A stretch of DNA of 64,000 bases. Source: Toxorhynchites rutilus septentrionalis. Lineage: Eukaryota; Arthropoda; Insecta; Diptera; Culicidae. Made by a program: the position numbers and the translations under genes. The stretch spans positions 103,682,125-103,746,124 of the forward strand of contig NC_073745.1 in assembly GCF_029784135.1 (NCBI RefSeq), in the 5' to 3' direction. Below the pieces are notes generated by a model. It did not search any database. It saw only the letters and a program-made list of their open reading frames with translations, and was not told the origin of the DNA. Below, piece after piece: positions 44,701 to 53,648 of the stretch. Each line of letters begins with the position of its first letter. The stretch's first letter is position 1.

Positions 44701-47068
44701 GAAGGTCTTGCTGAACGACAGGGCCAACTAATAAGGTATCGTTCAGCGAATATCCGGACGAGGTTTTACATGATGCGTCGAATACAACTCTCAGTTTCGT
44801 TGATGTACTCGACTCTTTGAAAACGGCGTGGTGTGGCAAGTAGCAATGAGGACTGGAATCGTTTACTGGATCATCAATTTTCTTCATGTGCCCCAGCTGG
44901 GCGTACTCGTTTAAGAAATTGTGGTATGAACCTTTAATTTCAGGATTTCGATTGAGACGTCGTTCCAGGCTCAGGAAGCGGCGTTCAGCAATTTCTCGAG
45001 ATTTTCCAAGAATTATCTCTGGATTATCATTCCTTGGAAGCCGTACAATATATCTACCCGTTGAACTGCGGGTTGTGGTTGCCTTATAGAATTCTTCACA
45101 AATGTTCTCTTCTTCAGAATGTGTTGAATTCGATGAAATATTCTCAATCTCCCAAAATTTTTGAAGGGTTGATTCTAGACGTTCCGTTGCAGTAGAAAGA
45201 TTACAAATTTTCGGAATACATTCAATTCTGTTTGGTGTCGAACCTGACACTGCCCATCCGAATGGAGTTTCTGTCAACCACGGACGATTTTTTCCAAGAT
45301 TTATTTTTCGACCTGAGTGTAGCTCCCAATACGCCTCAGATCCGATAACCAAATCAATTTTACCAGGAATATGAAAATGTGGATCGGCAAGTGTAATATC
45401 CGGTAATTTCCATCGGGAGATATCGATTGACATTGTTGGCAGTTCTGCCGACGGTTGTCTTAGTATAAGGAACTCGAGTTTGGTAGAAAATTGTTGGGAT
45501 CTTGATGCAATAGTTGTGGTAATTGCACTTCTAACTCGTTGCGTGGAGAGACCAATTCCTGCCACTGAAATATCTGTTTTGGTACGGCGATTGCATAAAA
45601 CGTTTGCCAACTGACTTGACATAAAATTGCTCATAGATGCTGAATCAAGAAGAGCTCTGGCCTTATATTCTTTGCCGTAATCATCGACAACGTTGAGTAT
45701 TACTGTTTCCAATAAAACCATATTGCCTGCGTTTTGGACGATCATACTAACTTGCTGAGATGAACTTGGACGTGGAACCGAGGTGGATGGCAGTGGTTGT
45801 GGCTCAGATCTTGGCGGTGTTAATGTTGAATGTGTAGACGGTTTGGATGCATCAATATCGTGTAATAAAGAGTGATGACGATCATGACAAGTACGGCATG
45901 TATATTTTGAAATGCATTTCTTCATTTGGTGACCTGCACTCAAACAATTCCAACACAATTTCTTTTGTGTGACAAACTCCTTGCGCTGGCGAACGTTTTT
46001 CCCAAGAAATATTGGACAAATGCGAAGCGTGTGACCATCCTGACATCCCATCATACATGTAACATTGGATTTTTCTGACGAAGCTGCATTGGCGACAAAC
46101 TTAATCTTGTTGAATTTTGTATTTGCACCGGCCACCTTGGACGAATCAATTTTGAAAAGAGATGGAGCAACTGAATTCAAGACGCGTACACGCTGGTAAA
46201 GAAAATCAACCAACTCCTCATATTTAACATCATCCTGTTCACTTGTTCTTTCCTCCCATGCTCTTATTGTCGATTTATCCAGTTTATTCGTCAACATGTA
46301 AATCAAAGGCGTATCCCAATAATTGACAGGTTCTTCTAATTTTCCCAAAGCACGCACATGGCGCTGAAAATCGTCCACCAAATTATGAATATCACGAGAT
46401 GATTCCTGTTTCACCGACGGCAATTCATGAAGTGCTCGAAATAACTGTCGTTTAAGATATCGACGATTATCATACCTTTTGTTCAAGGCCTCCCAAGTAG
46501 AAGCATAATTATCAGCTTCTATATCCACAGATTCGAAAGGTTTCTTTGCCTCCCCTTCCAATGATTGCAACAGATATTGCAATTTTGCAACCATTGGTAT
46601 GTCTCCATTTGAATGTACCATCGAGGTAAATGTGTCTCTAAACGATAGCCATCGTGAGAAATCGCCATTGAATTTTGGCAAATCGATTTTAGGTAAACGA
46701 AGGTGGAAGCTGGACGAAAATGAATGGCCATGGTTCGTCATCGAAGTATTCAGTACTGTTTGATTAAACTCAGGGTTACGTCGAGAAAGTAGAAAACCCT
46801 TGGCCTCGCAGAAGCGCTGCTCAAAATCAACTCGTTCATTTATGTATTCTTCAAGCATCTCCGTTTTATCTAACCTATCGATAGCATCTTGTGCTCTCAA
46901 GAAATCAGCATTTACACGATCCAACGATTCAATGCGCACTGATAATTGACAACTGTCTCGATCGGGATTGTAATTTTCGATGAACTTTTCGATGGAATCT
47001 CGAACAGCGTATATTCCCTTACGTTGAATAAGCAACTCCGCTAATATTTTATCTTCCTTTGGTGGCAT
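41756..47068 (-). CDS. BEL/Pao Gag-Pol polyprotein
   Basis: This 1770-residue frame starts at the first ATG (47068, MPPKEDK); the open frame reaches back to 47143 but only through a TTG codon. Domains in order: Gag of the DUF1759 type (about 115-305); CCHC knuckle C372-C375-H380-C385 and a second Cys/His cluster to about 395; aspartic protease with D475 in LLDSAS; reverse transcriptase with YVDD at 882-885; RNase H with D1065 (FADAS), E1110, D1139 (TDST) and D1185 (PADD); integrase with H1394/H1399/C1429/C1432 and the DDE triad D1464, D1529 (NSDNATTF), E1584 (GGLWEA); and a DUF5641-like tail (about 1665-1760). Such polyproteins form cytoplasmic particles, copy the RNA and integrate it. No frameshift or stop was found. 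The protease loop reads DSA where DSG/DTG is commoner. Gag and Pol are in one frame, as usual for BEL. Confidence 0.96.
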   Translation of the reverse strand: MPPKEDKILAELLIQRKGIYAVRDSIEKFIENYNPDRDSCQLSVRIESLDRVNADFLRAQDAIDRLDKTEMLEEYINERVDFEQRFCEAKGFLLSRRNPEFNQTVLNTSMTNHGHSFSSSFHLRLPKIDLPKFNGDFSRWLSFRDTFTSMVHSNGDIPMVAKLQYLLQSLEGEAKKPFESVDIEADNYASTWEALNKRYDNRRYLKRQLFRALHELPSVKQESSRDIHNLVDDFQRHVRALGKLEEPVNYWDTPLIYMLTNKLDKSTIRAWEERTSEQDDVKYEELVDFLYQRVRVLNSVAPSLFKIDSSKVAGANTKFNKIKFVANAASSEKSNVTCMMGCQDGHTLRICPIFLGKNVRQRKEFVTQKKLCWNCLSAGHQMKKCISKYTCRTCHDRHHSLLHDIDASKPSTHSTLTPPRSEPQPLPSTSVPRPSSSQQVSMIVQNAGNMVLLETVILNVVDDYGKEYKARALLDSASMSNFMSSQLANVLCNRRTKTDISVAGIGLSTQRVRSAITTTIASRSQQFSTKLEFLILRQPSAELPTMSIDISRWKLPDITLADPHFHIPGKIDLVIGSEAYWELHSGRKINLGKNRPWLTETPFGWAVSGSTPNRIECIPKICNLSTATERLESTLQKFWEIENISSNSTHSEEENICEEFYKATTTRSSTGRYIVRLPRNDNPEIILGKSREIAERRFLSLERRLNRNPEIKGSYHNFLNEYAQLGHMKKIDDPVNDSSPHCYLPHHAVFKESSTSTKLRVVFDASCKTSSGYSLNDTLLVGPVVQQDLLSIVMRFRTHPIALVADIEKMYRQIELHSDDQPFQRILWRSNPTDQLSTFELQTVTYGTACAPYLATRTLQQLAKDEELSYPVACNAIQNDFYVDDLLTGASNEKAAIQLRQQLTSIIDAAGFSLKKWASNSHKVLKDVPPENLAIQSFYNIQKEEAISTLGLMWDPQSDTLRFKVQLPPPAAILTKRKVMSYIAQIFDPLGIVSPTITMAKLFMQRLWALKADGQICEWDDPLPERMQEDWRKFHKTLHILSEIRAPRFVLQIDASTIQLHFFADASEKAYGACCFVRTETFHKKIFVRLLAAKSKVAPLATHHSIARLELCAARLATQLFEKIQSAINLHAAIFFWTDSTTVLQWLRASPSRWKPFVANRVSQIQHSTDVNNWRHVPGIDNPADDISRGLNAVDIMNCERWWNGPSWLSKSTNSWPQQVISSEESVSASSEQRKIPVIAMNTIVLDWCNDLFARYSSFGKLRRVVAFCMRYLHRLRELVSLHRSSPDSYKKPSVYTDTANILPLNTDELNQAEIKLCHLAQQENFPEEINDLQEKNRVSNSSPLRFLKPFIDPIGIIRVGGRLHNAALPHNIKHPIVLSAKHPLTVLLARYFHLKLLHAGPQLLLATLRQKYWILGGRNLTKSVYHHCHTCFRSKPTLVQQSIADLPASRVSPTRPFSICGVDYCGPFFVKSAVRKHGPTKVYVAIFVCFSTRAVHIELVSDLSTAAFLATLRRFVARRGKIVEINSDNATTFKGASHALNKVYRMLKIEEGERQHIFNWCSENEIRWKFIPPRAPHFGGLWEAAVKSAKTHMLKVLNNVNIRYEDMLTLLAQVEMCLNSRPLTPMSTDPSDLDVLTPGHFLTGSNLQAVPEADLKEVPDNRLDHWETTQKWFQKIWSRWYPEYLQQLQSRANKGCHPSTKMEIGSIVIIKEDNAPPASWPLGRIVKVHPGKDGVVRVVTLRTASSMEGLRPVARIALLPIPSPTTISS

Positions 47069-48131
47069 AGTTTCGTTATTATATAGAAACGCACACCAAG
47101 AATCCCCTTTGGATAAGGAATCGAAATTGAAGGCGTGGTACAATCCGCCTACCGTCAGTCACCAATTGCCACAATGACTAAAGAGTCACCCAATTTTCCA
47201 CCGTATTGTAGTAAATAGCTACTGCTAGCCACACTTAATGAAATAACTTGGAACGTACTCACCAGATGCTATACGTTCACACAGCGTCGAATTATCCGTT
47301 ACCAGAATTTGCTGGAAAAACTGCTGCACGAATTGACTTCAGATCCTTCGGTCACCCGCAGCGATGAGTTGAAACTTCTCCTGCTCGAACACAGAGTACA
47401 CCCGACTTGGTGTCCCCTCAGGCGCGATATTCGCGCGAATTGATCAACGATCACACCGACGGCTTTCTCTTGTACACAGAGATGCGCTGAATTTGAAATA
47501 CACTTGATTTCACCTGCTTACGAACAGAGCTACATCCGTCTTGACGTACTCTTTAGCGCGAATTATGCGCGAACTGAACGAACTTCTCACAGTAGAAATT
47601 CTTTTCTTGCTTGCACAGAGCTAAGCTAATGGAATACACTTTCTCATGCACGATTCTTATGAATGGATTGGACCACTATTCCACTTTTTCTCCGTGCACA
47701 GCGAATTTGGTTGATACACTTCCGTATTGGAATTCTTTGCGCGATGTAGCGCGAAATTTGATCGAAGATCACAATTTTATCACCACCGATTTGAACTCTC
47801 CTGCACTCATTAAGAGATACACCCGACTTGGTGAACTCTCGAGCGCGAAATTTAAGCGATTTAGCGCGAATGAACACAGTCTTCATGCGCACACAGCGCC
47901 AATGAATGAAATTCTTTTGTCTACACTTAGAGATACACCCAACGTGATGTACTCTCTAGCACGAATATTGCCCCGGTTTGCGCGAACTGAATAGCAATCG
48001 AATCGAATTTTTCACAACAGCAATTGTTTGCTTAATCGAATACAGATGCACTCTTACGCACTGAACTTACGCCAAACTTGCGCGAACTGAACGACCGAAC
48101 TACTAAACGGCACTTTCCGGTTGAACTTCCC
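47069..48131 (-). other. BEL/Pao leader with degenerate internal repeats
   Basis: The 5' untranslated leader lies between the primer-binding site and gag. From about 47280 to 48130 it contains loosely repeated blocks with gcgcgaat, cacagag and gaactgaacga motifs every 90-250 bp. The 127-codon plus-strand frame at 47611-47994 runs antisense through these repeats and has no recognisable domain. Confidence 0.6.
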
Positions 48132-48154
48132 TTCGAATCCGGTTCGAAGGACCA
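48132..48154 (-). promoter_or_regulatory. tRNA primer-binding site
   Basis: One base inside the 5' LTR, the minus strand reads TGGTCCTTCGAACCGGATTC. That complements the 3' end of a tRNA ending TCGAAGGACCA, the acceptor of eukaryotic tRNA-Tyr, with one likely mismatch in the T-stem. The tRNA identity is inferred from memory of tRNA-Tyr. Confidence 0.65.
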
Positions 48155-48155
48155 A

Positions 48156-48679
48156 TGATAACGCACCGGCTGGTGCTTGAAATGAACACCGGACGTCGAA
48201 GGCTTACTGCTCGGCACACAGATGAACCGATCCGGAAACCGTACGGTTTTTCGGATGAATTAAGGAAAGCGTTTGAATTTTGAACTGAGTTCTCTCGAGT
48301 CTACTTTTGGAGTGGTTTTATTTGGTCATTCGGTCAGTTTTATAATCTTGGCATGATAAAGGCGAGAACAAAACCTACTGTGTTGCGTTACAATGAGGAT
48401 TGTGTTGCTTTTGGATGGACATTTGTGTAGCGTAACAAGTGGGATTGTTGTTCGAGACGGGTCATCGCGATGATGATTGTTTTAGATCTCTATGCTGACA
48501 ATGATGTGGCTAGATGAGCTTTGTTAGCGTGACAATGATAGGTATGATGACGATAGTGAGCTTTCAAAGCGTATAATGATGTGGCTCACAAGAGCGTTGT
48601 GTTATAAAGGTTTGTTGTTGCGTGTATCACTTACAATTTAAACATATTATCTATCGTGTGGTTTATACAATATCGAACA
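48156..48679 (-). repeat. BEL/Pao 5' LTR
   Basis: It is the 524-bp partner of 40924-41447 and no difference was found on reading both. It should carry the element's promoter and polyadenylation signals, but no TATA assignment is made. It is followed by ggggg (48680-48684). Confidence 0.95.
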
Positions 48680-48684
48680 GGGGG

Positions 48685-49840
48685 TCTGGAAAATCGAAAA
48701 AAAATAATTTTAGTTTTTTGCATTTTTGAGAAGCTTATGCCCTCAGAAAGGTTGTCCTAAAAGTATTTTTCGATATTTGATTTCGTTGGAGAGTTACAGC
48801 CAAAAGTATGAAGTCAACTCAAGGGATATAGTATTGCTGTACGAATTTTAAAACGCGTTTTTCTCGAAACCATGTTATTTCAACTGGTGGTATCGATATC
48901 TCAGGATCTACTGGACATATTTGCCTAAATTTTTTTACCAGCATGTAAAAATGAATTATCTAAGGCGTTACATAGCCTTTTTTGAAATCTCATTTTTTCG
49001 ATTTTTTAAAAATCGCGTTTAGAGATTTTTCATGAAAAATATCTAATTATTAACAAAAATGGACGCCGTTTTGGCAATTTTTCGAATTTTCAAAACCCCT
49101 ATAATACGCTTTAGGTATTGTTCAAAAGCTTCAAAATATTCATTGAAATTTATTCTACGACACCACGTTGCTTCAGAACAGATACCACCAGCAAAGTACC
49201 GATTTTCAGACAGCCTCTAGGCATCCAGCTGTCAACAGCATAATAATCATTATTCGTGCACTCAAAAAATGGAAAATACATCTTCAAATATACTTTAAAC
49301 AATAACCAAAATACACGAACACTTTAATTTAAACGTAACATTGGAAAAAATCCACGAAAATTCATCATTTCCCGACATTCCAGACAGGGGTCCCCCCCAA
49401 TCAGCTAGTGTTTCCACATCCAAAATTGGATGTTATCTGAGACGGTGTCACCAATCTCATAGACCAGTTGTAGTGGAATCCTTCTAAACGGCATTTCTAT
49501 ATCACAATGAACTCCACCTAAAGCAAAAAAGGGTGAGGGGTTGTATCTAGGACACGACCGCATATTTTCGACGTTACATTATGCAATCCACTTGTTTACC
49601 ACTTCGAATATTATTTCAGAATGCATCGAATTTTTTTTAATCGATTGTGTTCTTCGTTACATATAAATTTGTAACTTTTACGTTTGATATGATGCCTAAG
49701 ACTACCAAAATATGGGAACGGAAGAATTGTCAAGCGATCATTGTAATTTTCATTTCCCTCTGAAATCATTACACATCTCATGTCATGTTCATTCACATCT
49801 AGTGTCTGAAATGACGATTTTCTCAGGCTTCTCAGTTTAA
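48685..49840. other. Non-coding AT-rich stretch
   Basis: No gene. The start (tctggaaaatcg) and the sequence near 49378-49400 (cattccagacaggggtcccc) are weakly inverted, so this could be the body of a short element whose end was the BEL target. The evidence is thin. Confidence 0.35.
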
Positions 49841-50180
49841 AAGTACGTTTTAGGGAAACATATTTCGGTATGTACAACGACAAGCGAGTACAAGAGTACT
49901 CAACATCAATAAATACCCCCGACTTGCATGTATTTGCAAAGCGGATTTCCCCAGGCACATTAATTTAGAAGTCCGTGTTAGGGAAACACAGCTCAGTGAG
50001 AAAAAAAATACTCCCAACGTGGATGTTTTGACGAAGCGGATGTCCTAGGCACATTGATTTTGAAGTCCGTGGTAGGGAAACACAGCTAGGTGGAAACAAA
50101 AATACCTCCGACTTGCACGTATATTTGAACAGCGGATTTCCTCAGGTACATCGATTTTGAAGTCTGTGTTGGGGAAACCG
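49841..50180. repeat. Tandem repeat of about 95 bp, 3-4 units
   Basis: Landmarks aagtccgtgttagggaaaca at about 49841, 49969, 50063 and 50160, and gcggatttcc at 49941, 50036 and 50132, give spacings of 94-97 bp after a first unit of 128 bp. A single related unit occurs near 36590-36700. The 115-codon minus-strand frame at 49611-49958 partly overlaps and is not a credible gene. Confidence 0.8.
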
Positions 50181-50219
50181 TTAATCGGGCCAATCAAAAC
50201 TTGGTCGTTAGGGCGTTTA

Positions 50220-50645
50220 GATAACGCTTGACATTTTACAGTTATTCAATGGTTCATCTCATGAAAAATAACATTTTATTCATTGAGATAGACGCGTAGA
50301 AATATTTCCTATCAATTGATGCAAACATCTTTTCGATCTGTTCAGAAATGTTCGAGTTATAAGCATTCGATATATACGGGTGGGGTTAGCACACAAATCG
50401 ACAGAACAAATGTATGGGAAAAAAGGAAGGTCTTCTAGTTTTCATGAATTTAAACCGTTCAGAGATTAGCGAATTGTAATGTATAACATATCAAACAAAT
50501 CTTGGAGAATTTCCGATTCGATTGGTATGCAAATCATGAGAATACGTTCACAGTTAAAATAGTTAGTAACGTTAGCTTTATTTCATAAAAACGTGACCTG
50601 TTTTTTGATTTGGCACCCTTTCTGAAAGACGTCGTTCTACGTCAA
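50220..50645 (+). repeat. Subtype B palindromic-terminus repeat
   Basis: It carries the aaaacgtgacctgttttttg block and the terminus gaaagacgtcgttctacgtc (about 50621-50640). It includes the uninterrupted gagatagacgcgtag that serves as the empty site for the 37.2-40.0 kb insertion. Confidence 0.65.
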
Positions 50646-53065
50646 AGTACACAACAGAGCCACTACACACGATAGAAGATGTAGTTCCACTAATTAAAAG
50701 CAGTTCCGTGCGTTAAAGAAGATGTTATGATGCTAGATTTTTGATCGCATGTGTAATTCGACTCGTTGCATTCAAACGTCATAAAATTGCTTATCCTCCG
50801 GGGTCGGTCCAGAGCGTCCGCGCGTGCGGAAGAACCTTGACTGACGCATTCCGTTGTCCGCATGGTATGGTGTGGTGTGTGGTGTGACTCATCTCGTCGT
50901 GATGGAATTGAAGTGTAAATATAATAAAAATTTTTAATAATGCCACCACACACTCGGGGTGTACTTTTCATCGGTAGAGTGGTGAGTGAGCGGTGGAACG
51001 GTTCCAATGGTGGGTAATATCATGAAAGTTGATTGTTCTTTGTCAGCTTTCATCCTACCACGATGGAGAGCGCGGAAGGAGGTTTTAGTTGGTCGTGTTA
51101 CACTGTTGTTGGATCAAAGTTTATCGTCCGCGAAGGGTGGGTGTGTATGTGATGGCTGTGTATGATATGTTCATGTTTTGGTCCATTGTCAACAATTTTC
51201 TTCAGTTTGTTGTTTCGGGCGAGAGACGATTAGTGAGACCTTAAGTAATGGATAGAGGTACCAACTGAAGCAAAGCAAGACTTAACAGTAAAATTATGGA
51301 TGATATAAATAGTAACACTGCTACGAGTAAATATCAAATCCCAAACAAATGGGGAGCGAGATGGATGCTAACTGTTGTGCTAACTGGCAACATCAACTGG
51401 CATTTGTCGTTGCGGATCGAACTGCGACGAGGCCTCTACCCAATACAATAAAGGTGCTTACGGCGGCATTTCTATTGCCTTCCCTCCATTCTGAACCGTA
51501 GGCTTAGTGTGGATGTTGCCTGAATTCACATGCTTATAGGAGGAAAACAACGGGAAGGTAGAAGGAGTTCAGTGAGAGCAGGTCGCAAATCCAATTTTTC
51601 ATTTACCGTCTTTTCCGCTTCTCTGCACAAAGCACTTTTGCGTCGAATGGGATGGACTCGCCGTAGTTCAAGATGGTTGCTATATACAACGCGGAAAGCG
51701 CGATGTTCAGGGTTTTTCCATATTTTGGTAAATACCCCAGCATAGACGGTGAAATGCGAGCTTACGTACGTACAAAACGCTTTTCTCCTATTTTGCTTGG
51801 ATGCACACGGTGTATATGGATATGATTATTTCTCGCTTCCTCTTGAAAGTGCTGCAGCAGTTGTCGGTTTGACGAAATGCCGTGTCCCAGGGTATTGATT
51901 TCGTGTTCAAATAGCATATCAACCGATATTGCTGTATCTTCCCAAACCAGCGCCCTTAATAATTTACACATTTTATCGCACTGACCTCAAATAGGTGTGA
52001 ATTACTTTATTTGTGTGTAACATCGATCCACTGCACTATTTTTCCATCTGTTTTGAAGCTGTTCACGGCCGGTCCGGGGTACGTTCAGTAGGTCGTATCT
52101 ATTTTGCCATACATAGGTACCTTATTTCGGAATACCTACACAAGTAGCGCGATAAGCGATAAGTTGCGTGCGTTATATGAAACAAAGCGCTTTTTTCAAA
52201 TATGATCATATTGCCTGCCATGTGATACTGTGAACGCTGATAGGTAAGCGCCACGTTGCATTCATTAGCATAGTGTTTAGGGTAGGTGAAATAGGGAGCG
52301 TTGATGTGAAAAATAACGATTCGAGATTACGTTCGCAAATGTGAGTAATTGAATGAAAAATATCTACTGTGGTTCTTTCATCATTTTCAATTTAAGACTA
52401 TGTTTAACATTAAAGTACAGGTAGATCTAAAAATTAAACATGTAACGAATTTATGAAATATTTCAAACGCTTTTTTCTGGATCATTTTTCGGATGTTCGT
52501 AGATATGTTTGCATGAAATGATTGAAAACAATATATAAAATTTATAATTTTTCTGAAACAAACTATTGAATAAGCAGTAAATTTAAACCATTATCTTAAC
52601 GAGAATTCCGCGTTCTTTTTTATCCAATCTGTGCCTCTCGAGCTGTGACGACCAAAATGAGCAACTAGTGTATCAGCGAGGCATAATTTGATCCCCTAAA
52701 CAAATCGCCTAATATTTTCGAAGCAATACGGTCTAAATGATAAAAGTCACTTTGTACATTGAGCTACATCTGTTTTTTTCTCAATCAATCATGTTCAATC
52801 ATTATATCATGCTCCAAACTATCAAATATGTAATAACATAAAAGAGATGATTTTTGAATAATAAAATTTGACGGGATTTGGTACAGTAGGTGTTTCATAG
52901 AAAAAACATACTTATGTTTATGTAAAGTAATTCAGGATAATATTACAATCAATAATAGTGTTCTTGGATCGATACCAGGTGTCTTGGCCAGAAGCCAGAT
53001 CAGAAAAATTGTATTGAGACAATTTCGAATTCTGAATGAATCTTTTCACTGTTCGATCATTTTCA
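50646..53065. other. Non-coding stretch, GC-richer at 50750-51750
   Basis: No gene is recognised. The GC-richer part holds frames of about 70-105 codons on both strands (50690-51007, 51530-51745) without recognisable domains. It is not repeated in this window and might be unique host sequence. 52000-53065 is AT-rich with nothing identified. Confidence 0.4.
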
Positions 53066-53155
53066 AACTTTCGATGCTTTGTACAAAGAACATCCGTCCT
53101 TGATGGCCTGTGTTGCTCTTTCAAGCTCTTCCTTTTTCCAACGTTGTCTGTTCAT
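53066..53155 (-). pseudogene. Helix-turn-helix (Psq/CENP-B-like) N-terminus of a pogo-type transposase
   Basis: From an ATG at 53155 the minus strand reads MNRQRWKKEELERATQAIKD, then GCSLYKASKV, before the frame breaks. The pattern resembles the HTH_Psq domain that opens pogo/Tigger transposases and related host DNA-binding proteins. Nothing of a DDE domain was found downstream. It could instead be a decayed host Psq gene fragment. Confidence 0.4.
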
Positions 53156-53489
53156 CCTCGGTTCCTCTTCTTTAGGCGAATAGTACTTAACTGCACAATA
53201 CACGAAAAGTTTATTTATTCAACGGAAAAAGCCCTAAATCCACGATCAAAAGGCTTACATTTTTACAATCAAAGTGCTTTCTTTCTTCATGCTGCCGTTT
53301 CATTCCACCTGTCGAATTTTACCTTTTTTTTCACTTTAGGTTCATACGGTTCAGCAGTATAAAGAGATGACATTATAAAAATCCAAGTTGAGTCGTACTT
53401 TTCGAGATAACGGGGTAGTCCAAATTCCAACTATGTCCAACTCACCACGCCTTACCCTAAATGCTATTGCGAAAACAGTCGTATATTAT
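53156..53489. other. Non-coding stretch
   Basis: No gene is recognised. The 108-codon plus-strand frame at 53036-53362 lies opposite the Psq-like fragment and is not credible. Confidence 0.4.
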
Positions 53490-53497
53490 TTAACTCA

Positions 53498-53640
53498 TTT
53501 TTTTTTATCTGTATTATAGTCATTTGGTTGGTTCGTCACTTTAACTTCCATTTTTGGAAGAATGTCGGGAGTGAGAATTGAACTCGTGACCTTTAGCGTG
53601 AGAGGCATGGATGTTACCACTACGCCAGATCGTCTTCACA
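53498..53640 (-). mobile_element. tRNA-derived SINE (Feilai-like) with 8-bp target-site duplication
   Basis: Flanked by ttaactca at 53490-53497 and 53641-53648. The minus-strand A-box (tggcgtagtggtaac) and B-box (gagttcaattctc) are the same as in the 19-kb copy, to which it is very similar (a short internal deletion aside). The tail is a run of A on the minus strand. Confidence 0.9.
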
Positions 53641-53648
53641 TTAACTCA

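Larger units (their letters stand above)
40924..48679 (-). mobile_element. Complete BEL/Pao LTR retrotransposon, 7.76 kb
   Basis: It has two 524-bp LTRs, a primer-binding site, a leader of about 1.1 kb, one uninterrupted gag-pol frame and a 5-bp target duplication. There is no env-like frame between the stop at 41756 and the 3' LTR. All parts needed for autonomous retrotransposition appear present. Confidence 0.95.

Noticed and set aside
47611..47994. 127-codon plus-strand frame in the BEL leader, considered as an antisense gene
   Set aside because: It lies in degenerate leader repeats, has no recognisable domain and ends beside the primer-binding site.
48685..49400. A short transposon ending in ggggg-tctgg as the BEL target
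   Set aside because: The inverted match at the far end is weak and interrupted, which is not enough to call an element.
49611..49958. 115-codon minus-strand frame
   Set aside because: It overlaps the 95-bp tandem array and has no recognisable domain.
53036..53362. 108-codon plus-strand frame rich in Phe and Leu
   Set aside because: It is antisense to the Psq-like fragment, and the composition reflects A/T runs on the other strand.
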